From positions 1 to 54,206 of the forward strand of contig JAUXWZ010000050.1 of the NCBI GenBank assembly GCA_030684835.1: a stretch of 54,206 nucleotides of DNA, read 5' to 3'. Below the pieces are notes generated by a model that saw only the letters and a program-made list of their open reading frames with translations, was not told the origin of the DNA and ran no database searches. Positions 35,123 to 43,206 of this stretch are shown here, in pieces; position 1 is the stretch's first letter, and each line of letters starts with the position of its first letter. The translations under genes were made by a program, and so were the position numbers. This DNA is from Beijerinckiaceae bacterium. Lineage in GTDB: Bacteria; Pseudomonadota; Alphaproteobacteria; Rhizobiales; Beijerinckiaceae.

Positions 35123-35147
35123 GCTTTGTAAAAAAGCCAAAGGCTTT
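35122..35147. terminator. Bidirectional terminator between the atz-like operon and the ketosynthase gene
   Basis: A repeat of AGGCTTTGTAA occurs at 35121 and 35141. It gives nested hairpins: GGCTTT-GTAAA-AAAGCC on the plus strand, and AAAGCC-TTT-GGCTTT followed by a T run on the minus strand. It overlaps the atzH stop and lies between convergent genes. A GC-rich stem (CCCGG/CCGGG) follows at about 35156-35172. Confidence 0.6.
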
Positions 35148-35272
35148 GTAAGAAACCCGGGGCCACGCCGGGCGAAGCATGAGGCGGTTGCGACCGCGTG
35201 CAAAAATCGGGGGCCGTCGCTGCCTGCCTCCAGATTTGATAATACGACAAACCCCTCTCAGGATGGCCCAAC

Positions 35273-36481
35273 TCAAATTTTTCGCAATGCGATGACGGCG
35301 TTCAGCCCCCCGAACGCGAATGCATTGCTCAGCGCTACATCCACGTTGCGTTCGACTGAGTGGTTCGGGGTAATATTAAGGTCACACTCAGGATCGACTG
35401 CCGAATAGCCTATTGTAGGCGGCACAACACCATGTTGAATAGCGCCGATGCAGGCGATGAGCTCGATAGCCCCAGATGCGCCAAGACAATGCCCATGCAT
35501 GGATTTAGTTGATGAGACGCTCAAACGATCGGCATGCGCGCCAAAAACGGAGCGGATCGCCAATGTCTCAATACGGTCATTGATCCGCGTCGCGGTCCCG
35601 TGAGCGTTGATATAATCAACACCCGCGGGAGAAAGTTCTGCATCATCGAGGCAGGCCTGTATGGCGGCGATTGGACCATCGACGCCTGGGGACACGACAT
35701 CTGATGCATCAGCTGACAGGCCACAGCCAACAATCTCGGCTAGGATCCGTGCGCCGCGCGCAAGGGCGCCGTCCAACGTCTCCAAAACCGCAATGCCAGC
35801 GCCGTCAGCGAGCACAAGACCGTCCCGATCGTTCGAGAACGGTCGGCAGCCGTCGCGCGCCAGCACGCGCATCGCCTCCCAGGCCTTCAAGATGCCGTAC
35901 TGGATCGGAGCGTCGGCGCCGCCCGCCAGCATAATATCCGCGCGCCCGCTTCGGATCTGGTCGACCGCAGCGCAGAGCGCGTGATTGGCGGAAGAGCACG
36001 CCGAAGTGACGCCGAAAACTGGCCCCCGAAGGCCAAGCACCATGCTGACCTGCGCCGCCGCCGCCGCAGGCATGGCGCGGGGAACCGTGAGTATATGTGT
36101 GCGCTTCTTGCCCTCCAAAAAGACATCGCGGTAGCTGTCGTCGACTGCATCAGCGCCCCAGACGGCGACGCCGACGATGGCTCCCACGCGCTCTGGACGT
36201 ATGCCGCTCCGATCAAGTCCGGCGTGCGCCATTGCCTCGGTGGCCGCAAGCGTAGCAAGAAGCGAGAAGCGGCCCATGGTCGCCCTCTGCCGGGGCTCAA
36301 TGCCGGAATCGTCGACGAATGGAATCTCGCCGCCGATGTTCGTCTTGAGATCGCGGCGATTGATCGTAAGCGGCCCGAGCCCGCACCGTCCGCTTCGCAT
36401 CGACTGCCAAATTTCATCAGCATTTGTGCCGATTGAGCAGAGGCCGCCAAGGCCCGTGATGACAACCCTGCGGCGCGTCAT
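35273..36481 (-). CDS. Beta-ketoacyl-ACP synthase, FabF/NodE-like (KAS II type)
   Basis: This 402-residue condensing enzyme extends an acyl chain by Claisen condensation with malonyl-ACP. The catalytic set is complete: C162 in TSACSSAN, H294 in NAHGTAT, K326 in SSTKS and H331 in MHGHCLGASG. The length and the G-F-G-G-x-N-type C-terminus (FGGLNAVIAL) fit the FabF group. Because it is paired with a dedicated acyl carrier protein gene one base upstream and no other fatty-acid genes, it is more likely a specialised ketosynthase than housekeeping FabF. ATG 36481 follows the ACP stop almost directly. Confidence 0.93.
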   Translation of the reverse strand: MTRRRVVITGLGGLCSIGTNADEIWQSMRSGRCGLGPLTINRRDLKTNIGGEIPFVDDSGIEPRQRATMGRFSLLATLAATEAMAHAGLDRSGIRPERVGAIVGVAVWGADAVDDSYRDVFLEGKKRTHILTVPRAMPAAAAAQVSMVLGLRGPVFGVTSACSSANHALCAAVDQIRSGRADIMLAGGADAPIQYGILKAWEAMRVLARDGCRPFSNDRDGLVLADGAGIAVLETLDGALARGARILAEIVGCGLSADASDVVSPGVDGPIAAIQACLDDAELSPAGVDYINAHGTATRINDRIETLAIRSVFGAHADRLSVSSTKSMHGHCLGASGAIELIACIGAIQHGVVPPTIGYSAVDPECDLNITPNHSVERNVDVALSNAFAFGGLNAVIALRKI

Positions 36482-36482
36482 C

Positions 36483-36737
36483 TCACGGCTTTCTAACGAT
36501 CATGGCCTGGACTGCTTCGACGACGTCGCCAACCGACTTCAGGCTCGCCCACGCCTCCGAGGTGTTTTCCCGGAACTCGATCTCGAACATATCTTCCAGA
36601 TCCATTATGATTTCAGTCAATTGCAGAGAATTGACGCCAAGCTCGTCGAGCTGTGTCTCAAGAGTCAGCGACGCTGGTTGCCGATCCAGGTGCTCGGCTA
36701 TAATCTTCTTCGCCGCCTCGGCTACATTCTCTTGCAT
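36483..36737 (-). CDS. Acyl carrier protein with Asn-Ser-Leu attachment motif
   Basis: This 84-residue ACP carries the phosphopantetheine serine at about S37 in LGVNSLQLTEI. The motif is N-S-L instead of the usual D-S-L, a change at the aspartate that contacts the phosphopantetheinyl transferase. The flanking helices (I-I-A-E-H-L; E-I-I-M-D-L-E-D-M-F-E-I-E-F) are typical ACP helices 1 and 2. ATG 36737 has GGGAG eight bases upstream; TTG 36743 is rejected. It is co-transcribed with the ketosynthase and divergent from the cyclopropane synthase gene 94 bases away. Confidence 0.9.
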   Translation of the reverse strand: MQENVAEAAKKIIAEHLDRQPASLTLETQLDELGVNSLQLTEIIMDLEDMFEIEFRENTSEAWASLKSVGDVVEAVQAMIVRKP

Positions 36738-36831
36738 TCCCAATGCTCCCCGATTCAGTCAAAGATTGCATCGGGTCGCGCCGGACGCAAGGCGTCTGCC
36801 GACATGACCGGGCCGCCACAGAGAGGGTCGC

Positions 36832-38097
36832 ATGCGTCTGCTTCCACGACTGTTCAAGAAAATCATTCGACGCGGCAGGTTGAATATCATTGGGCCAGAT
36901 GGCAGGCGCTATCAAGCGGGTCCGGGAGACGGCCCGCAAGTAACTATCCGAATCCTCGACCCACGCCTTGACTGGAAGATTGCGCTCGATCCCGAGCTTA
37001 ACGCGGCAGAAGCCTATATGGATGGGACGCTGCAGGTCGAGGGAGGCACAATCCATGACCTGATGGTGCTGATCTTTCGCAACAAGCGCGAGTTCGACAT
37101 GCAACCCGGCCAGATTTTCTGGAACGGTATCGCGCGCGGATTGCGCCGGGCGATGCAGCACAACCCGATTTCCCGTGCGCTCGCCAATACACGAGCCCAT
37201 TACGACATTGGGAACGACCTTTTCAGCCTCTTCCTGGACAAGGATCTGCAATATTCTTGCGGCTATTTCCCCACCGGCGATGAGTCGCTTGAGGACGCGC
37301 AGACAAAAAAGAAACGGCATATTGCCGCCAAGCTGTTCTTGCAGCCGGAACAAAGCGTTCTGGACATTGGCTGTGGGTGGGGCGGCCTCGCCCTGTATCT
37401 TGCATCCGTCGCCGATGTCAGAGTCGTCGGCATAACTCTTTCAGAAGAGCAACATCGCGTGGCGCAGGCTCGCGCGAAAGAGGCTGGACTTGCTCATCTC
37501 GTTGAGTTTCGCCTAGCCGATTATCGAACAATTTCTCAGAAATTTGATCGGATTGTCTCGGTCGGAATGCTTGAGCATGTGGGCGTCACACATTTACGCG
37601 AATACTTTCTCGCTGTGCGCAACCTGCTCGCCGCTAACGGCGTGGCGTTAGTTCATTCCATCTCAACCAAATCGCCTCCAGGCATTACATCGAGCTTCTT
37701 GCGCAAGCACATTTTCCCAGGCGGCTATGCCCCATCGCTCTCGGAAACCTTTGCCGAGATTGAACGCACGGGGCTTTGGGCGACCGATGTTGAGATTTGG
37801 CGTGTTCACTATGCCAGGACGCTGGAAGAATGGCGTCGCCGCTTCATCTGCGCGCGCGATGATGGAAGGCTTCCCGCGGCATACGACGAACGGTTTCAGC
37901 GCATGTGGGAGTTCTACCTTTCCGCGTGCCAATGCGTGTTTGAATATGGTTCAAGCCATGTCTTTCAGATACAATTGGCGCGTCAACGAGACGGCGTTCC
38001 GCTTCATCGCGACTACATAGCCGAAACGGAACGTCTGTACGCTGAACGAGACGCAGATATTGTTGAGCGCCTTTTCATAAAATACCCGCCGTCGTAA
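36832..38097 (+). CDS. Cyclopropane-fatty-acyl-phospholipid synthase family methyltransferase
   Basis: This 421-residue SAM-dependent enzyme adds a methylene bridge (or methyl) to unsaturated phospholipid acyl chains at the inner face of the membrane. The N-terminal lipid-binding region (residues 1-115) precedes A-H-Y-D-I-G-N-D-L-F and L-D-x-D-L-Q-Y-S-C-G-Y-F, both classic CFA synthase motifs. SAM binding is at VLDIGCGWGGLA (about residues 180-191), then E-H-V-G near residue 247 and the C-terminal F-Q-x-Q-L-A-R. Cysteine 138 in YSCGYF matches the conserved bicarbonate/active-site region. The ATG follows GAGAGGG. The divergent ACP-ketosynthase pair suggests joint tailoring of a particular lipid. 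Confidence 0.93.
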   Translation: MRLLPRLFKKIIRRGRLNIIGPDGRRYQAGPGDGPQVTIRILDPRLDWKIALDPELNAAEAYMDGTLQVEGGTIHDLMVLIFRNKREFDMQPGQIFWNGIARGLRRAMQHNPISRALANTRAHYDIGNDLFSLFLDKDLQYSCGYFPTGDESLEDAQTKKKRHIAAKLFLQPEQSVLDIGCGWGGLALYLASVADVRVVGITLSEEQHRVAQARAKEAGLAHLVEFRLADYRTISQKFDRIVSVGMLEHVGVTHLREYFLAVRNLLAANGVALVHSISTKSPPGITSSFLRKHIFPGGYAPSLSETFAEIERTGLWATDVEIWRVHYARTLEEWRRRFICARDDGRLPAAYDERFQRMWEFYLSACQCVFEYGSSHVFQIQLARQRDGVPLHRDYIAETERLYAERDADIVERLFIKYPPS

Positions 38098-38333
38098 GCG
38101 ATTACAGTCCACCAGACCTTATGCGGAGTAATGCGCAGCTACGCGCTCTGCCGTATAGGCATCGCGTCGTCGCGGAAGTTCGTTTCGCTGATACTATCGC
38201 TACGTAACGCGAAATACATAGGCTTTCGTGCGTTAATGCAGGTCTTTAGAAGAGATTGCGAAAAGCTTGCTTCATGGCGTTGCCTTCGGCGAAGGCTACC
38301 ACCCACAAATGAATGTTGCTGAGTTCGAACACA

Positions 38334-38370
38334 GCCCGTTTATGGGCCGCGCACAATTGTGCGCAGTTTT
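38334..38370. terminator. Terminator-like palindromes between the CFA synthase and Bug genes
   Basis: A small stem (GCCC-N6-GGGC, 38334-38347) is followed by the perfect 16-base palindrome GCGCACAATTGTGCGC (38349-38364) and then AGTTTTGTT. It lies between convergent genes. The rest of 38098-38333 holds no supportable gene. Confidence 0.5.
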
Positions 38371-38371
38371 G

Positions 38372-39400
38372 TTAATAGTACTTTTTAGTGATTACAAACT
38401 GAATTTCCTTGATTTTTTCCGGTGTCAAAGCACCGCCTAGGAAACTATCAATGATCGACTTTATTTCCGCAGGAGCGGCATAACGCAGGGGCAGCCCTCC
38501 GCGTTCGAAATCCTTCACCGCAGCGGGATCATCAGTGATTTGCCGTACTGCTGTGCTGAGAAAATTCACGCGATCCGCGGGGGTTCCGGGCGTGGTGATC
38601 AATATGCGTCCAAGCTTGCGCAGGTCTTCGCGAAAATCGAGCCACCACCGGGCCTCCTCGTCGACTTCAGTCGCCTCAAAGACGGTCGGGACATCAGGAG
38701 CAAGGAGTGACCTCTCTCGGCCGGTAACCACAACAGGGCGCAGTGGTCCGCTCTTTGAGTACCGGACGACTGAATCCTCGGTTAGGATGGTTCCGTCCAG
38801 TTCGCCCCGGATTGCGGCGAGGGTAAACTCCTGTGAGGACTTGTACCCTATTACGGGCTTGCAAGGTAATTTGAGGGCGTGACAAAAGACGGCGCCAGTG
38901 TCCGACCCCCCGTCCGAGATACCCGTGTAGCCCAGCATGATCGGCTTTTGAGCGCGACGGACGTCATCCAGAGTTTTGTAGGGCGAGTTTGGGTTAACGA
39001 TAAGGATCCGCGGCGCAGTGTTCAGCCGTCCCAAAACTTCGAACTTCGAGATGTCGAAGCGATAGCCCGGCTCGCCGAGTAGGCTTCCCAAGACAGCGGA
39101 CTCGCCTGGCGCCAGCATGATGGTCAGGCCTTCGGGTTTGGCAACAGTGAAGACATGGTTCATCGCGATGGTGTGGCTGCCGCCGGGCCGGTTCTCGACG
39201 ATCACAGTCGCGCCGGTCCTCTTTTCGAGATGTGGGGCAAGTATACGCGCGTAGGTGTCATAACCGCCACCGGGGTTACTGCCGACAACCAGGCGTATGG
39301 TCTTACCCTGGTAGAATTCTGACGGGCTTTCGGCAATTGCTGGCGATGTCATTAGAAATGCTGCGACGATGAATACGTAGCTGCGGGCTATAATGCGCAT
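38372..39400 (-). CDS. Bug/TctC-family periplasmic solute-binding protein (orphan)
   Basis: This 342-residue binding protein has a Sec signal peptide (core at about residues 8-20, cut after A-I-A-E). The family motifs are IRLVVGSNPGGGYDTYARI at the ligand site and ENRPGGSH near residue 70, where the usual GAG is GGS. ATG 39400 has AGGGGATG upstream; the frame from 39418 is rejected. No TctA or TctB subunits are present. It stands alone, convergent with the CFA synthase. The ligand is unknown, probably a carboxylate. Confidence 0.9.
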   Translation of the reverse strand: MRIIARSYVFIVAAFLMTSPAIAESPSEFYQGKTIRLVVGSNPGGGYDTYARILAPHLEKRTGATVIVENRPGGSHTIAMNHVFTVAKPEGLTIMLAPGESAVLGSLLGEPGYRFDISKFEVLGRLNTAPRILIVNPNSPYKTLDDVRRAQKPIMLGYTGISDGGSDTGAVFCHALKLPCKPVIGYKSSQEFTLAAIRGELDGTILTEDSVVRYSKSGPLRPVVVTGRERSLLAPDVPTVFEATEVDEEARWWLDFREDLRKLGRILITTPGTPADRVNFLSTAVRQITDDPAAVKDFERGGLPLRYAAPAEIKSIIDSFLGGALTPEKIKEIQFVITKKYY

Positions 39401-39561
39401 GGAGTCATCCCCTCGCATTCAGCGGCGTCTGGGCGCCGTCCCCCTCATCCTGACACGGAAAATCCTTATCGCCAAACTAACTTTACACTACAGTCACGGT
39501 CATCCCAAGTAACTGAGGCGGATATCCCGTCGCTGTTGATGCTCGGTTCACATTGGATCGC

Positions 39562-40356
39562 CTAGCCCGCATCATCCCCGTAATCGTGATCAGGATGGTT
39601 GCTGGCGCCTTTCTTCCAATAACCCCTCGTATGCAAGCGAGCTTTCGGAACTCCAAACTTTAAGGCCACTTGTTGTCGAATTTTGCGCATGGCTGCAGCT
39701 TCACAAGCAATCCACCAACTAGTGTTTTCGTCTGGCGAGGAAATTAAGTTGAGAGCCTCACCGAGCGCCGCGCCTGGCTGGTCGATGTCTGACCGATGAA
39801 GCCAGACTGGTTGGCAGGGAGCCACAGGGCTGAGCTCCCGCTCTTCCGCGCGATTTGATATTTCAGCGATGACGTCAATTTTGCATTCTGCTCGTAGCGC
39901 TTCCAAAATCATTCCCGCCGCTGGCAAAGCGCTTTCGTCTGCCATTATGATAAGTCGCTTGGTCCCTTCGGGAACCTCGTATCCGCCGCCCGGGCCGCCA
40001 ATCGTCATCTCGTCTCCCACCTGCGCGTTCTCTGCCCAGGAAGAGGCCAGTCCCTCGCCATGCAGGACGATCTCGACGTCTAGAAGGCCTCGCTGAACAT
40101 CAAAGCGGCGTGGGGTGTACGTGCGCGACGGCGCCCGCGGCGCATCCGCATCTCGAGGTGGCCAAACCATTTCAGAGGGAGGAAAGAAAAGCTTGATGTG
40201 TGCTGCTGCACGCGGTGGAGTAAACCCGAATAACTCTGGTCCGCCAAAGGTAATTCGTAGCAAGGCGGGGGTCACTCTTTCAATTGCCTCGACGCGGACA
40301 AGCTTAGGTGGAGGACGTCTTTTTCTTGTCGTCGCAGGTTCAACTTGACCACTCAT
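39562..40356 (-). CDS. Siderophore-interacting protein (FAD-dependent ferric-siderophore reductase)
   Basis: This 264-residue cytoplasmic flavoprotein releases iron by reducing imported ferric siderophores with NAD(P)H. The FAD-binding motif appears as SRTYTPRRF (about residues 85-93), a flavin loop as GPGGGYEVP, and the NAD(P)H region begins at IIMADESALPA. The C-terminal GYWKKG is the SIP-family end motif; SIP proteins also have a helix-turn-helix-free, charged tail as here. ATG 40356 has GGAG seven bases upstream; a frame to 40413 adds 19 residues with no ribosome site. No siderophore receptor or transporter lies in the window, so its partner is elsewhere. Confidence 0.92.
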   Translation of the reverse strand: MSGQVEPATTRKRRPPPKLVRVEAIERVTPALLRITFGGPELFGFTPPRAAAHIKLFFPPSEMVWPPRDADAPRAPSRTYTPRRFDVQRGLLDVEIVLHGEGLASSWAENAQVGDEMTIGGPGGGYEVPEGTKRLIIMADESALPAAGMILEALRAECKIDVIAEISNRAEERELSPVAPCQPVWLHRSDIDQPGAALGEALNLISSPDENTSWWIACEAAAMRKIRQQVALKFGVPKARLHTRGYWKKGASNHPDHDYGDDAG

Positions 40357-40469
40357 GCGTCTTCTCCGCAACGACGAAAAAATAGGTGTCCTCTTATCCT
40401 GAGACTTAATCATCCTGGCAATCGAATTGATGCGAGGCGCCCGGCCGACCAGCGACCGGGCGCGTCATC

Positions 40470-41674
40470 TTACTTGCTCGTCAATTGCACCAGCTCGCCG
40501 TCAGCGTGTTCGGTGACGAGCCATATGGATCCGTCCGGAGCGACTTCGACGTCGCGCACCCGCCGGCCGATATCGATCTTCTCCACATCGCCAACATCCT
40601 GCCCATTTACGCTCACGCGCATCAGAGCCTGATTGGCGAGGCCACCCACAAGAAGACTGCCGTTCCATTTCGCAAACATTTTGCCCTGATGGAAGGCGGC
40701 CCCTGAGGGCGCGACCGTTTCGCTGAAGACGTGCAACGGCTTCGTCATGCCCTCCCGCGTCCCGCCGGCAAGTCCGAGCGGCGCGCCCGAATAGTCCACG
40801 CCAGCGGTGATGTATGGCCATCCCAGATTGGCGCCTGCCTCGATCCTGTCGAGCCGGTCGCCGCCCTTGGGGCCGTGGTCCGCTGTCCACACCTCGCCTG
40901 TCTGCGGGTGCAGCGCAATGGCCTGTGGATTGCGCGCGCCCATCGCAAAAATGAAGTCATTCCGTTCGGAGTCCTTAAGGAAAGGATTGTCCTTCATCGG
41001 CTCCCCGTCGAGCGTCATGCGCAGCACCGAGCCGGCCTGATCCTCGCCGTCCTGTGAGCGCGAAATGTTGCGGCGTTCGCCGATCGTCAGGAACAAAGCC
41101 CGATTTTTGGCGTCGATCGCCATGCGCCCGCCGAAGTGCAGGCCGCTAGAGTCTTGGTCGGCCTCCTGCATGTCGAAGATCGTCTCGACATTCTCAAGCC
41201 GCGGCGACTCGCCTTCGCCCAGGCGCCCGCGCACGATGCGCACAGATGCGCCACGGTCCGTCGGCGCCGCAAGGCTTAGGTATACGAGCCGGTTATCGGC
41301 GAAGTCGGGATGCAGCCGCACGTCAAAAAGGCCCGCCTGACTGCGGTTGGTTTCGCCCTCGAAGCGAAAGACCTCCGGGACGCCTTCCACGGGATCTGAC
41401 AGCTTCCCATCACGAACGACGCGCAGGCGGCCATCGTTGCGTTCGGTAACAAGCAGAGCGCCATCAGGCATCAGCGCCACCGCCCAGGGATGGACGAAGC
41501 CGCGCGCGACAACGCGGGCGGTGACCTCACCGGCCTCGCTGGACAGCGTCGTCTCGTCGGGAAGGGGTTTCGTTTTCTTTTCGTCCTGCGCGAGGGCAAG
41601 CGGGGCGAAGGAAACACGAGCGCCACGCTCGCGCCGTACGCAGTGCGCCGTAATGCCCTGGAAGCTAATGTCAT
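40470..41674 (-). CDS. PQQ-type glucose/sorbosone dehydrogenase-like beta-propeller, signal peptide split by a frameshift
   Basis: The main frame encodes a GSDH-family six-bladed propeller: V-H-P-W-A-V-A-L near the start, GLFDVRLHPDF, W-T-A-D-H-G-P-K-G-G-D, G-A-N-L-G-W-P, a P-S-G-A-A-F segment and a final W-L-V-T-E-H. Such soluble periplasmic enzymes use PQQ and calcium to oxidise sugars. In this frame no ATG, GTG or TTG exists before a GTG at 41480, which would delete the first blade strand. One base away, ATG 41674 begins a good signal peptide (T-L-A-S-R-A-L-R-R-T-A-Y). Joining the frames at an A/T triplet at 41612-41614 gives an intact ~401-residue exported protein ending the signal at A-L-A-Q. 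A one-base deletion or a sequencing error is the simplest explanation. Confidence 0.8.
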
Positions 41675-42102
41675 GGTCGTGCCTCTCATCAGGGGATGCG
41701 CGAGATGCGCACCTTGCGGCTCATAACAGCGACCCTCGGAGCTTCGTTCCGGCGCGTAGAAGCTGCGTGACGAGCAAGCACTCGGCTCGCCCAGATGCTG
41801 GCGACGCCCAATGGGGTAGAAGATCGCAGTCGGCGCTGCTTCCCTACTCCGAACCTGCAGCTCAGCTGGGTGGGTTGGCAGCATGCGAAAGCGGGTAAAC
41901 CTTCGTCCGCTGCTTAGGCATTTCCACGTGCGGCTTAAGGCTGCTCTTCTTGTCGGGAAAGTGAGCGTCCGCTATTAGAAAACTAGAACGGGCATTCGGG
42001 TTGGATTCAAATGTCGGGATCGTGACATTTGCGGGTGGCTTTCTCGAATAGGGCGCTACTGGGAACGTTATATCCACCGGAAGCAGTTCTACGCGGCTTC
42101 CG
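41675..42102. other. Intergenic gap between the outer-membrane channel and dehydrogenase genes
   Basis: About 430 bases without a gene I can support. A minus-strand 86-codon frame with a GTG start (41862-42122) overlaps the end of the channel gene and has a protein-like composition, but no ribosome site and no recognised motif. No hairpin with a U run was noticed. Confidence 0.35.
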
Positions 42103-43143
42103 TCAGTGTCGCGAGCCTCCACCGAGTGGGACAGTCACCGTCAGGAAAGCTGCATCGCCGGCAAGACGATTTTTTGCTTTGAACTCGTGTAACCAACGCA
42201 CGGACGTGAACACGGGAACCTTCCCGATCTGAAAATTGTAAGTCAAATTCGGGCCAATTGCCGAAACCTCCCCCTTGAAGGCCCCCAGAACGGCGCCCGA
42301 ACCACTGTCACCCGTCAACTGCCGGTAATGATAGCCCGCAAGACCTATCGCGAATGACTTTGAAAAATGCTGCATGACGGCGGCTTCAACGTGAAATTCT
42401 GTGCCCGTCTTGTAGTTTGTAGTTGGATTATTACCATTGAAGGTAAGACCTGGCGCGACCGAAATTTCAAACCCAGTCGAAGGATCAAGCCACGTCAAGG
42501 CGCCCGTCAGATCGGCGGCCCAGCGATTGAAACCAATGTTTACAAGATCAGGTTTCGCGTAACTGCCGATCGGTATATTGACGAGCCCCGACAGCTTCCA
42601 ATGAAAATTACCCGAACTCCAACCAATGAAAGCGGTCAGCAACGGGTCGCCCATGGCAAATGTTTCATCTGAAATGCGAGCGCGCCCACCGCGCTGCAAC
42701 GTGGTCCCGTTCGGAAACGTCAAGGCGGCACGCGCTTTTATGTCCACATCCACGCCCTGATACCCAAATGGGGCAAGGACACCAACGCCAAAGTGTCCGC
42801 CCATCACCTTCTCCGGCGCCACCCACAACAGCGAAAGCACGTCGAGGCCTACGTTCGCCGTCGCCTTGACGCCGGCATTAATACGTAAACTGCCAAACGA
42901 AGGGAGGGTTACGCCCGCCTGACCGAATGTGCGGCTCAGGGCGGCGTCGCCCGAGCCCACGCCGTTATATAGGTAAGTGAAAGAAGACGCATAGAAACCA
43001 GGCGGCGGCGTCATGCCCGCCATAGAAGCCGTAACGCCGAGAAGGTAAACGCTCTTCCCCTCCTCGGCAGCATAGGCTCCGCCAGCACAAAGCAGGGCGC
43101 CAACCATGATCGCCCGATATCGCAACTTTTGACCCGATTTCAT
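42103..43143 (-). CDS. Outer-membrane phenol-MetA-degradation/SphA-type beta-barrel protein
   Basis: This 346-residue exported protein has a signal peptide (core at about residues 12-25, cut after A-Y-A-A). A long series of alternating hydrophobic strands follows, with the end F-L-T-V-T-V-P-L-G typical of outer-membrane barrels. The layout G-x-x-P-P-P-G-F-Y, D-V-x-I-K-A, G-D-P-L-L-x-x-F-I-G-W and P-I-G-S-Y fits the family annotated as MetA-pathway phenol degradation (PF13557), thought to be channels for hydrophobic substrates. ATG 43143 follows GGAAAA. It lies 63 bases downstream of the arylsulfatase gene on the same strand, so it may deliver that enzyme's aromatic substrate or release its product. 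Confidence 0.82.
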   Translation of the reverse strand: MKSGQKLRYRAIMVGALLCAGGAYAAEEGKSVYLLGVTASMAGMTPPPGFYASSFTYLYNGVGSGDAALSRTFGQAGVTLPSFGSLRINAGVKATANVGLDVLSLLWVAPEKVMGGHFGVGVLAPFGYQGVDVDIKARAALTFPNGTTLQRGGRARISDETFAMGDPLLTAFIGWSSGNFHWKLSGLVNIPIGSYAKPDLVNIGFNRWAADLTGALTWLDPSTGFEISVAPGLTFNGNNPTTNYKTGTEFHVEAAVMQHFSKSFAIGLAGYHYRQLTGDSGSGAVLGAFKGEVSAIGPNLTYNFQIGKVPVFTSVRWLHEFKAKNRLAGDAAFLTVTVPLGGGSRH

Positions 43144-43206
43144 TTTTCCACGCCCGCTTAAATGTCGCCTAAATAAGAAACGAACTCAGATAACGCTAAG
43201 TTTGGG

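Noticed and set aside
35121..35152. Tandem AGGCTTTGTAA repeat as a possible CRISPR or satellite repeat
   Set aside because: Only two copies 20 bases apart, which is better explained by nested terminator hairpins between convergent genes.
41862..42122. 86-codon GTG-started minus-strand frame
   Set aside because: It overlaps the end of the channel gene, has no ribosome site or recognised domain, and evidence is too weak despite a plausible composition.
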